Position numbers and translations under genes: made by a program. The notes under the pieces are model-generated. The model worked only from the letters and a program-made list of their open reading frames with translations, was not told where the DNA came from and ran no database searches. Positions 9,528 through 17,505 of a stretch of 64,000 nt of DNA are shown piece by piece (within the stretch, counting starts at the first letter, position 1; the number at the start of each line of letters is the position of its first letter). Source of the DNA: Methylobacterium sp. DB0501. Its GTDB lineage: Bacteria; Pseudomonadota; Alphaproteobacteria; Rhizobiales; Beijerinckiaceae. The DNA lies in assembly GCF_011043735.1 (NCBI RefSeq), contig NZ_JAAKGV010000011.1, forward strand, positions 1-64,000. Direction: 5' to 3'.

Positions 9528-10104
9528 CGCGTCGGATCCTCTCGACGTGTCGGATGCGCGGGCGGGACCGGCCGGTGGGCCGCAAGGGGCGAACCGGGAG
9601 CGGCGAACCGGGGACCTGCGACGCGACCCGCGTCCGGTGGGAAGGGATGTGCCCGCTCCCGGTGCCCCGACGGGCGCACGGCGATGGAGACGGGCGACGG
9701 CCCCGGGACGGGAGACGCCCGGCGCCGCATTCCGGCGGCACCGGCGTTGGCGAGCGCCGCCCTTCGTCCGGCGGCGTCGGGGCGGCCCTTGCGGCCGCGG
9801 CGGCGGGACTGGCCTCGCGTCCCGGCACGGTCAAGCTTAACAGCTTGGGCCAGGGATGCAACCGGGATGGTTTCGCCGCCGTATCCGGTCCTCGTGGCCG
9901 CATTCGGATCTGCCCTGGAAGCATCCGGCCGGATCCGCTTCCGGGAGCCGGCGATGATGCCCAGTCGAGGAGGCCGCGGGGCGGGCCCCGTGACGGGGCG
10001 GCAGCCCGTTCGGATCCGGCGAAACCTTGGACGGCCGCTCCCGACCCTTGCCGAAGGTCGTGCGAGCAAGCGGCAGGATGCGGTCGAGCGGCAGCAGCGG
10101 TAGG
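9528..10104. other. 577-base stretch with no supportable gene
   Basis: Long frames exist here on both strands, but their products are Arg/Ala/Pro/Gly-rich low-complexity text typical of antisense or out-of-frame reading in GC-rich DNA. The only compositional relief is a short AT pocket near 9832-9850. No repeat, hairpin cluster or RNA gene was recognised. Confidence 0.5.
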
Positions 10105-10263
10105 TCAACCCGCCCCGGTGAGGAGGCGGCCGGCCTTCTCCCAGCCACCGAGGAGATCGGCGCCCGCGCAGGCGAGCCCGAAGCCGAGTAGCGCGAGTCC
10201 GAAGGCGATGTGGCCGGCCGCCTCGAGCGGGCGCCAGCCGGTACGGCGGAGCTGTGAGTACAT
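10105..10263 (-). CDS. Small single-helix membrane protein (52 aa)
   Basis: A 53-codon frame. The protein begins MYSQLRRTGWRPLEAAGH, continues into one uninterrupted hydrophobic segment (IAFGLALLGFGLACAGADLL) and ends in a short basic/amphipathic tail. A positive N-terminus followed by a single 20-residue helix is the pattern of a small inner-membrane protein with the N-terminus inside. I do not recognise the family. It is divergent from the MHYT/GGDEF/EAL gene, sharing its 314-base upstream region. The composition argues for a real gene over a chance ORF. Confidence 0.5.
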   Translation of the reverse strand: MYSQLRRTGWRPLEAAGHIAFGLALLGFGLACAGADLLGGWEKAGRLLTGAG

Positions 10264-10577
10264 CGCCGAATCACTGGAGCGGAATGGTTAACGTCTCGTT
10301 AATTCGCACCTGGCGGCCGCGAACCGGCGCGCCCGGATCCGCCGGCTGGCGGGTATCTTTTGAGCCAATTGTCGCCATTTGTCAGGCTATCCACCGCTCC
10401 AACACACATCTTCCCCGAGTCTCCGGATCGAATATGGTGCAGCGGCAGCGCTATCCACGGGTAATACACCCTCGGTCGAGGCAGGATCCGGACGCGCGTC
10501 CCATGTCTCCGCTGTTCTCCTTTGTTAAGTTCATTGCCGCATGATGGCGACAGTGAGAGCTGCCAAAGAAGGACTCT
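10264..10577. promoter_or_regulatory. Divergent intergenic region upstream of the MHYT-GGDEF-EAL gene
   Basis: 314 bases between two divergent starts, with lower GC than the flanks and a TTAAC-type repeat near 10290-10300 (GTTAACGTCTCGTTAA, an imperfect inverted repeat). It should hold the promoters for both genes. A purine-rich AAGAAGGA ribosome-binding site precedes ATG 10578. No confident -35/-10 pair could be assigned. Confidence 0.35.
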
Positions 10578-13478
10578 ATGTACCGTGCGTTCGTCTGCCT
10601 GACGGCCGAGCACACCGCCTGGGCCCTTCCCCTGGCGGCCCTGGTCTGCGGGCTCTCCTGCCACACCGCCCTGCATCTGCTGGAGCAGGCCCGGGTCGAG
10701 CGCGGCGGGCGCTCCCTCGGCTGGCTCGTCGGTGCGGGCTTCTCGGCCGGCGCCGGGATCTGGAGCACGCACTTCATCGCCATGCTCGGCTACGATCCGG
10801 GCCTCGGCGTCGGCTACGATCTGGAACTCACCCTCGCCTCGCTCGGCGTCAGCGTGGTGAGCGCGCTCGCGGCGCTTGCGCTCCTGCGGCCGGCCCGAGG
10901 GCCCCTCAGGGGCGTCGCCGCCGGCCTGCTCCTCGGCCTCGGCATCGCCGCCATGCACGTCACCGGCATGCTGGGCGTGCGCATCCCGGGCCGGTTCGCC
11001 TGGGATCCGGCCCTGGCGGCGGCGGCCGCCGCGACCGGCTGCCTCCTGGCCTGCGCAGCCGCGCTGGCGCTGCCGCGCCCGGAGAGCCGGCGCAGCCTGA
11101 TCCCCTCGGCGGCTCTCCTGTCGCTCGCCATCGCGTCGATGCACGTCCTCGCCATGGCTTCGGTCGAGGCCGTTCCGGATCCGAGCGTCGGCTTCGTCGC
11201 CGACAGCCTGCCCCGCGCGGCGCTCGCCGCCGGCATCGCCGTCGTCACCCTCGCGGTGCTCGCCTGCGCGGTCCTGGCGCTCACCGCCGGCCGCCTGCGC
11301 GGGCTGAATCGGATGCTCGAGGCGCAGAGGACCGCCCTTGCGGCGAGCGAGGAGCGCCTGCGGGCACTCACCGACGCGCTGCCCCAGATGGTCTGGGTCA
11401 CGCGGGACGACGGCCAGGCGCAGTACACGAACCGGAGCTTCCAGGCGTTCTTCGGCCCGGGGCCTTCCTCCCGCGCGCAACGCCTCGCCGCCTACTACCC
11501 GGGCGACCTGACGGCGGTAGCCACGGCGTGGCTGGAGGCGGAGGCCGGGGACCGCACCTTCGAGACCGAGGCGCGCCTGCGGAACCTGTCGGGCCGGTAT
11601 CGCTGGCACAAGGTCGTCATGGTGCCGGTCCTGTCCGACGGCGCGGCCGTCGAGTGGATCGGCACGGCCCTCGACATCGACGATATCGCCCGCGCGCACG
11701 ATGCGCGGCGGGTGAGCGAGGAGCGCCTGGCGCTCGCGCTCGATGCCGGCAGCGACGGCCTGTGGGATTGCGACCTCGCGACGGGCGAGACCTGGATCTC
11801 GGACCGCTGGTGGCACCTGCTCGGCTACGCCCCGGGCGCGTTGCCGTCCCATATCCGGACCTGGCAGGAGCTGATCCACCCCGACGACCAGGACCGCGCC
11901 GTCGCGATGTTCGACGCGCATCTCGCGGGCGCGACGCCGACCTTCGAGTGCGAGCACCGCCTGCGGCGCCAGGACGGGGCCTGGGGCTGGTTCCTCACCC
12001 GCGCGAAGGTCGTCGGTCACGACGCCGACGGACGGGCGGCCCGGCTCGTCGGCACGCAGATCGACATCGGCGCACGCAAGGAGGCCGAGAGCCGGATCGC
12101 CCACATGGCGGCCCACGACGCGCTGACCGACCTGCCGAACCGCACCCTGTTCCGCGAGCGTCTGCGGCGGCGCCTGGCCGAGATCGCCGCCGGCGGCGGA
12201 TCCTGCGCGGTCCTGTGCCTCGGGCTCGACCGGTTCAAGGAGATCAACGACGCCCTCGGCCACCTCGTCGGCGACGCGCTGCTGCGCGCGGTGGCGCAGC
12301 GGCTGAGCGCGGGCCTCGTCCCCGGGGATACGGCGGCCCGGCTCGGCGGCGACGAATTCGCGATCCTCGTCGCCTCGGCCGGCGATCCCGCCGAGGTGCA
12401 GGCCGAGATGCACGCCGAGATGCACGCCAAGCTGCAGGCCCGGCTGCAGGCCGGGCTGCAGACCATGGCGGAGGCGATTATCGGTGAGATCGGCAGGCCG
12501 GTCCGGATCGGCGGCCAGGCGGTCGAGATCGGCGCGAGCGTCGGCATCGTCCTCGCCCCCGCCCAGGGGACCGACGAGGAGGCGATCCTCCGCCGGGCCG
12601 ACCTCGCCCTCCACGCGGCCAAGGCCGAGGGCCGGGGCACTGCCCGCCCCTTCGCACCGGCGATGGACGCGGCGCTCGCCGAGCGGCGCCAGCTGGAGGC
12701 CGACCTGCGCCGCGCCGTCGCGCAGGACGAGCTGATCCTGCACTACCAGCCGCAAGTTCGCTCCGCCTGCGGCCGGCTCGTCGGGTTCGAGGCGCTGGTG
12801 CGCTGGCAGCACCCTTTGCGCGGCCTGGTGCCGCCGGGGGCGTTCATCCCGCTCGCGGAGGAGACCGGCCTCGTCGTGCCGCTCGGCGAATGGGTGCTGC
12901 GGGCGGCCTGCCGCGAGGCGGCGGGCTGGGCGCGTCCGCTCAACGTCGCCGTCAACCTGTCGCCGCGCCAGTTCCAGCAGGCCGACCTGCCCGAACGCGT
13001 GCTGGCGATCCTGACCGAGACCGGCCTGCCGCCGGACCGGCTCGAGATCGAGGTCACCGAGACCGTCATCATCAACGACATGGCCCGCGCGCTCGCGGTC
13101 CTGCGCCGCCTGAAGGCGCTCGGGATCCGGATCGCCATGGACGATTTCGGCACCGGCTACTCGTCGCTGGCGACCCTGCAGGCCTTCCCGTTCGACAAGA
13201 TCAAGATCGACCGCTCCTTCGTCAGCCAGCTCGCCGAGCGCCCCTCCGCCGCGGTGATCGTCCGCGCCGTGCTCGGCCTCGGCCGCTCCCTGCGGATCGG
13301 CGTGGTGGCGGAGGGCGTCGAGACCGAGGAGCAGATGCGCTTCCTCGTCGAGGAGGGATGCGAGGAGGTTCAGGGCTACCTGATCGGCCGGCCGCAGCCG
13401 GTCGAGCAGCTGGCCGGGATGATGGCGGGAGAGACGGCGTGGGAGGGTGAGGGGCGGGAGAGCCGGAGGGTGGCGTAA
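10578..13478 (+). CDS. MHYT - PAS - PAS - GGDEF - EAL cyclic-di-GMP protein
   Basis: 966-residue membrane protein. The N-terminal ~240 residues are a seven-helix MHYT-type sensor with three signature copies (STHFIAM, AMHVTGM, SMHVLAM), proposed in the family to bind a metal and sense gas or redox. Two PAS domains follow (about 255-375 and 375-505), then GGDEF with an intact LGGDEF active site (near 589-594) and EAL with FEALVRWQHP (Glu738), TMxTE-like EVTETVI and the DDFGTGYSS loop. Both catalytic signatures look complete, so it could make or break c-di-GMP. Oddity: six 12-base repeats expand the GGDEF domain just after its active site. It stands alone, with no partner gene. Confidence 0.93.
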   Translation: MYRAFVCLTAEHTAWALPLAALVCGLSCHTALHLLEQARVERGGRSLGWLVGAGFSAGAGIWSTHFIAMLGYDPGLGVGYDLELTLASLGVSVVSALAALALLRPARGPLRGVAAGLLLGLGIAAMHVTGMLGVRIPGRFAWDPALAAAAAATGCLLACAAALALPRPESRRSLIPSAALLSLAIASMHVLAMASVEAVPDPSVGFVADSLPRAALAAGIAVVTLAVLACAVLALTAGRLRGLNRMLEAQRTALAASEERLRALTDALPQMVWVTRDDGQAQYTNRSFQAFFGPGPSSRAQRLAAYYPGDLTAVATAWLEAEAGDRTFETEARLRNLSGRYRWHKVVMVPVLSDGAAVEWIGTALDIDDIARAHDARRVSEERLALALDAGSDGLWDCDLATGETWISDRWWHLLGYAPGALPSHIRTWQELIHPDDQDRAVAMFDAHLAGATPTFECEHRLRRQDGAWGWFLTRAKVVGHDADGRAARLVGTQIDIGARKEAESRIAHMAAHDALTDLPNRTLFRERLRRRLAEIAAGGGSCAVLCLGLDRFKEINDALGHLVGDALLRAVAQRLSAGLVPGDTAARLGGDEFAILVASAGDPAEVQAEMHAEMHAKLQARLQAGLQTMAEAIIGEIGRPVRIGGQAVEIGASVGIVLAPAQGTDEEAILRRADLALHAAKAEGRGTARPFAPAMDAALAERRQLEADLRRAVAQDELILHYQPQVRSACGRLVGFEALVRWQHPLRGLVPPGAFIPLAEETGLVVPLGEWVLRAACREAAGWARPLNVAVNLSPRQFQQADLPERVLAILTETGLPPDRLEIEVTETVIINDMARALAVLRRLKALGIRIAMDDFGTGYSSLATLQAFPFDKIKIDRSFVSQLAERPSAAVIVRAVLGLGRSLRIGVVAEGVETEEQMRFLVEEGCEEVQGYLIGRPQPVEQLAGMMAGETAWEGEGRESRRVA
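12393..12464 (+). repeat. Six in-frame 12-base tandem units inside the GGDEF domain
   Basis: Six consecutive 12-base units encode EVQA, EMHA, EMHA, KLQA, RLQA and GLQT. Two units (12405-12416 and 12417-12428) are identical. They lie shortly after the LGGDEF motif, where most diguanylate cyclases have only a short helix, so the helix is extended by roughly 20 residues. Confidence 0.85.
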
Positions 13479-13586
13479 CGCGTCCGATGGCGCTGCGAAA
13501 GGCCGCCACGCCCGGATCCCGACGGGCGAGCCGGGCGGTATCCCCGGGATGACGATCCCGCCCGTTGCCGGCTGCTACGGTTCCGA

Positions 13587-15407
13587 TCAGATGCCCTCCG
13601 GACCTTCCTGACCGTTACCGAGCGGCGGGATGACCCGCAGGACGCTTCCGAGGAATATTCCTTCGCTCTCCATCGTGGAGGCATCGTCGCACGCCATTCC
13701 GACCTGACGCCGGATGGATTTCTTTCCCGGCGCCGGACGGACGGAATAAAGCCAATTTTCCGGTATCGAATGCTTTTCGAATATCGTCTTCAAAGTCGTC
13801 GTCTCATCAGCTTCGTCATAAATTCTGATGATGTTTTCTTCCGACCGGGTGATTTCTATCCAAAATCTTATCGATGAGGACGATAACATGTCCAGCGGGT
13901 CGATGCGACGGGACGAGATCAGATTTATGAGAAACTCGTTGTCGGTATGGATGCTCAACCTGAGGCGCTGCGATGGATTGCCGGATTTCCATCTCCGATA
14001 TGCCCTCAGGATTTCCATCAGGGAGACGTAGGGCGGGAACGTCCGACGCTGCCCGGTCGCCAGCGGATAGAGGTGTAGGCGATCGACGCCGTCCCTCGTC
14101 GCAGCATCCAGCACCGCCGCCATCACAGGGCCGACCAGACGTGCATCGCGCGCTTCCCCGCTTTGCTCCGCCAGGCGCCGAATGATAGCCGCGTATCCAC
14201 GCCCTTCCTTGAACCCACAGATCGGATAAACATAGCCGTTTTCGTCGCAGGCCTTCCCCAAGCGATAGTCCGGCGTCATTTTGAGTCGATCGAGATTTGC
14301 CCGCGCAGCCCGGCTCAGCTCTATTCCTGACACTTCCTGCTTGCCGGATACGACGATCGCCTCGTTTGGAGATAAGCGCGACGGCATATCGCCCCTGATG
14401 ATCTCGACGCTCGTCTTGACCCCGCTCGCATCCACGCCCGTACGAGGACCTCGATTGACATTGAAACTCCAGCGAATGGTCCTGGCTTCAGGAGATTTGA
14501 TCGCCTCGGCAACCTTTTCCAGGACCTGACCCACCGGAGCGGAATGATCCCCGTCCGGGCCGACATCATATTCGATCGCCCTGATCTGATACTGACTCAG
14601 CAAAAATTCAGGATCCAACGATCCCGATTTGATTATTGCATAATGAAGGTGAGATATCGGCCCGAGAAGTTGTAATATTTCTCCAAATAAATCAAGGAAA
14701 TACGGCTCCTGCAAACCGGCTCCGACAAATAATAATGTCCTTGTTCGATATATTTCCGCGAAAGTGCGCCGAAAATGGATTGCTTCATATGTCTGCTTGC
14801 GATATTCCTCGTGCCCGACAACGATCTCATCGGCGAGATGTGTGCGGGATTCGGTCTTCAGTCCGACATACCCCTGGATCGCCCATAAAATCGGTTGATC
14901 CGGATTTCGCAAGGATGATAATACATCCTGGCAATGCCGAGGTGAACGACCCCTTACTTTCATGCGGGTCGCATCCGGCAAGGGCTCGCCCTGCTGAGAA
15001 ATCCAGTAATTATTGAAATTTTTTAGAAACAACCCGTCATAATTCGTCGTAACCACGAGAGGCCACCAGATTTTTGACAGCAAATCAAGGTTGATCGGCA
15101 CAGCGCCGGCTTCGCCCCTGTAAAGAATACGCTGTATCACATTTGAGAAGCCGGTAAGATTTTCTCTCTGCAGAATTCTGACTGCGCGCTCCGCACGCCG
15201 AATCAGCGTCCCCGGGTCATCGGGGCGAAGAGCAGCGATGTTTTGCACAACCCTTAATTGATTGGCCTCCTGTTCGAGCGCGGATACGAATTCCGGCCAA
15301 AGCAGGCAATTTGGATGACTGATACCCGAGCCCAGGAACGGGGTCAGCGCGCCACGGGAGTAGGCCAGTGCGATGTCTGCAAACGTTCTCTCTGCAATCA
15401 TCCCCAC
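13587..15407 (-). CDS. SIR2-like protein with macro-like C-terminal region, defence candidate
   Basis: 606 residues in DNA of lower GC than the surroundings. The N-terminal ~300 residues fit the SIR2-like NADase fold: TPFLGSGIS (nucleotide loop, 22-30), VVTTNYDGLF (Asn122, Asp124) and LLFVGAGLQEPYFLDLF (225-241). Where active SIR2 NADases carry KxHG, this protein has WAIQG with Gln178 in place of the catalytic His. The C-terminal half has EIIRGD (335-340), an IVVSG segment, a Gly-rich loop and LHLYPLATGQ (445-453), in the order seen in macro domains; this match is by eye only. SIR2 plus an ADP-ribose-type sensor recalls Thoeris ThsA, but no TIR partner is adjacent. Probably horizontally acquired. 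Monocistronic. Confidence 0.7.
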   Translation of the reverse strand: MGMIAERTFADIALAYSRGALTPFLGSGISHPNCLLWPEFVSALEQEANQLRVVQNIAALRPDDPGTLIRRAERAVRILQRENLTGFSNVIQRILYRGEAGAVPINLDLLSKIWWPLVVTTNYDGLFLKNFNNYWISQQGEPLPDATRMKVRGRSPRHCQDVLSSLRNPDQPILWAIQGYVGLKTESRTHLADEIVVGHEEYRKQTYEAIHFRRTFAEIYRTRTLLFVGAGLQEPYFLDLFGEILQLLGPISHLHYAIIKSGSLDPEFLLSQYQIRAIEYDVGPDGDHSAPVGQVLEKVAEAIKSPEARTIRWSFNVNRGPRTGVDASGVKTSVEIIRGDMPSRLSPNEAIVVSGKQEVSGIELSRAARANLDRLKMTPDYRLGKACDENGYVYPICGFKEGRGYAAIIRRLAEQSGEARDARLVGPVMAAVLDAATRDGVDRLHLYPLATGQRRTFPPYVSLMEILRAYRRWKSGNPSQRLRLSIHTDNEFLINLISSRRIDPLDMLSSSSIRFWIEITRSEENIIRIYDEADETTTLKTIFEKHSIPENWLYSVRPAPGKKSIRRQVGMACDDASTMESEGIFLGSVLRVIPPLGNGQEGPEGI

Positions 15408-15988
15408 GCTCCAGGCATGTTCGAAAATTGATTATGGATCAGACAATCTGCGCCAAGCCCTGTCAACAGTTCGGGGCACGGCCATATTTTTCATCGCATG
15501 ATCACGCCAGCAGATCTCCAGGTGGCTTCGGCGGGATCGTTCAAGCCGATGCATGCGCCTGACGACCAAGACCCATGGTATAAATGCGAAGCTGGCGTGC
15601 ACAGCAAGATGGATGACTTTCTATCTTGAATCGATTGTCCGCTGGGATGACTTGGCGGTGCATGGGAACCACGGTGAGCAGTCGGATCTTTTTCACGATC
15701 CAAAACCATGTTTTGTTGGCATTATCGTGATGTGGCGACAGCGTCGCCGCGTCATACTTCAACCATGGCGGCGGAGGGAAATCCGGGGCCGACCGTCGCC
15801 GCGTTCGTCTCTGTGACGCGACAGGATGGTCCGATGACCTCGAACCCCGGGCGGCAACCGGTCGAGCTACGCCCAATGATCGTGAACACCGCCGGATCGC
15901 GGCTCAAACCCCGATGGACGCATGTCCGGTCCATCGCGCGCGATCGCTGGTCGGCCTGGGCTTACGTCATCTGCCGGGAGGAGAAGGG
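15408..15988. other. Lower-GC intergenic stretch between the SIR2-like gene and the tRNAs
   Basis: About 580 bases with no frame I can support. It is visibly less GC-rich up to about 15760 and returns to background composition nearer the tRNA genes. It presumably holds the SIR2-like gene promoter at its left end. No integrase, transposase or obvious direct repeat of the tRNA 3' end was seen. Confidence 0.45.
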
Positions 15989-16063
15989 TGGTGCCGCTGG
16001 GGAGGATTGAACTCCCGACCTCATCATTACCAATGATGCGCTCTACCACTGAGCTACAACGGC
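15989..16063 (-). tRNA. tRNA-Thr (anticodon GGT), copy 2
   Basis: 75 bases including an encoded CCA. On the minus strand the acceptor arm GCCGTTG pairs with CAGCGGC, the D arm reads GCTC-AGTGGTA-GAGC, and the anticodon arm is CATCA-TTGGTAA-TGATG with GGT at the anticodon position. The T arm is GGGAG-TTCAATC-CTCCC. It is identical to the copy at 16147 and lies downstream of it in the direction of transcription. Confidence 0.97.
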
Positions 16064-16146
16064 GCGCTGGTGCCGCGCTGCCCACCCGCACGGGATCGAC
16101 AGCCTTCAGACACACCGAGCGAAATCTCTGACTCTCACGGTGAAAA

Positions 16147-16221
16147 TGGTGCCGCTGGGGAGGATTGAACTCCCGACCTCATCATTACCAATGATGCGCT
16201 CTACCACTGAGCTACAACGGC
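16147..16221 (-). tRNA. tRNA-Thr (anticodon GGT), copy 1
   Basis: 75 bases including CCA, identical base for base to the tRNA at 15989-16063 and separated from it by 83 bases. It has the same cloverleaf with a GGT anticodon. The flanks on either side differ, so the duplication is limited to the tRNA itself. The two are probably co-transcribed leftward. Confidence 0.97.
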
Positions 16222-16490
16222 CCGTCGGCCCATCCCAGTCCGCCCGCGGCCTCGTGGCCGGGCGTTCCGTGGTGCGCCGAAGACGAGCGGGGGGATAGCG
16301 GATCGCCCGGCGCATTGCAACAGGCTCGCGGGAGGTAAATGCCGCGCCAGCCGGACCCGCCGCGCGAACCGGCCGGGAGGCCGCCCGGACACGCCCCAGC
16401 CCCACACCCAAGCGTCCTTGCCTGGCCCCTTGCCTGGCCCATAGCTTGCAAGGCTCCCCCAAAGGCAGACATCGTGGGGGAGCTTTCTCG

Positions 16491-17480
16491 TTGGACATCG
16501 AACTCGCCAGCCTGACCAAGCGCTACGGCGATACTGTCGCGGTCGATTGCATCGACCTGAAGATCCGCTCCGGCTCGTATTGCTGCCTGCTCGGGCCGTC
16601 AGGCTGCGGCAAGACCACGACGCTGCGGATGATCGCCGGGCACGAGACGGTCACGTCGGGCGACGTGGTGATCGGCCCGAAGGCCGTCGGCGACCTGCCG
16701 CCGGCCCAGCGCGGCACCGCGATGATGTTCCAGAGCTACGCGCTGTTCCCCCACCTCACCTGCCGCGACAACGTCGCCTTCGGACTCAAGATGCGGGGCA
16801 TCCCGAAGGCCGAGCGCCTCACGCGCGCCGAGGCGATGTTGGCGCTGGTTCAGATGGACCACCTCGCCGGCCGCCTGCCGGCGCAGCTCTCCGGCGGCCA
16901 GCAGCAGCGCGTGGCCCTCGCCCGCGCCCTCGTCACCGGGCCGAAGGTGCTGCTGCTCGACGAGCCGCTCTCGGCGCTCGACCCGTTCCTGCGGGTGCGG
17001 ATGCGCACCGAGCTGAAGCGCCTGCAGGGCGAACTCGGCATCACCTTCGTGCACGTCACCCACAGCCAGGAGGAGGCGATGGCCCTCTCCGACCTCGTCG
17101 TGGTGATGAATGGCGGCCGCATCGAGCAGGCGGCCGATCCCCGCACGGTGTTCGAGCGCCCGGCCACCGCCTTCGTCGCCCGCTTCATCGGCGGCCACAA
17201 CGTCATCGCGCTGCCCGACCGGCGCATCGCCGTGCGGGCCGACCGGATGCGGCTCGGGCAAGAGGCCGGCCCGGAGGGGCTGAGCGCCCGGGTGGTCGCG
17301 GTCGAGTACCAGGGCAGCACCGTCCACGTGAGCCTCGAGGCGCCGGACATCGCCGCCGAATCCGGCTCAGCGCTGACCGCGATCCTGAGCGATCACGCCT
17401 TCGCCGCCCACCCGCTGACCCTCGGAGACACGGTGCGGGTGGGCTGGCCGGCCGGCGAGGCCCATCGCCTCGACGCCTGA
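16491..17480 (+). CDS. ABC transporter ATP-binding protein, polyamine type
   Basis: 329 residues from a TTG at 16491 placed 8 bases after a GGGGGAG ribosome-binding site; the frame stays open upstream but without homology. It is the energy-coupling subunit of the importer encoded by the next three genes. Walker A GPSGCGKTT, Q-loop FQSYALFPHL, signature LSGGQQQR, Walker B VLLLDEPLSALD and the switch His in THSQEEAM are all intact. A C-terminal TOBE-like regulatory domain (about 245-325) is typical of the PotA/FbpC group. Substrate is most likely spermidine or putrescine, judged from its partners. Confidence 0.92.
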   Translation: MDIELASLTKRYGDTVAVDCIDLKIRSGSYCCLLGPSGCGKTTTLRMIAGHETVTSGDVVIGPKAVGDLPPAQRGTAMMFQSYALFPHLTCRDNVAFGLKMRGIPKAERLTRAEAMLALVQMDHLAGRLPAQLSGGQQQRVALARALVTGPKVLLLDEPLSALDPFLRVRMRTELKRLQGELGITFVHVTHSQEEAMALSDLVVVMNGGRIEQAADPRTVFERPATAFVARFIGGHNVIALPDRRIAVRADRMRLGQEAGPEGLSARVVAVEYQGSTVHVSLEAPDIAAESGSALTAILSDHAFAAHPLTLGDTVRVGWPAGEAHRLDA

Positions 17481-17505
17481 CGACTTCACACAGGGAGAAC
17501 CCGCC

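Noticed and set aside
9524..10108. 194-residue minus-strand ORF
   Set aside because: Arg/Pro/Ala-rich with no helix pattern or motif; no conserved-looking segment.
13587..16221. Complete Thoeris system
   Set aside because: No TIR-domain ThsB gene is present in the window near the SIR2-like gene.
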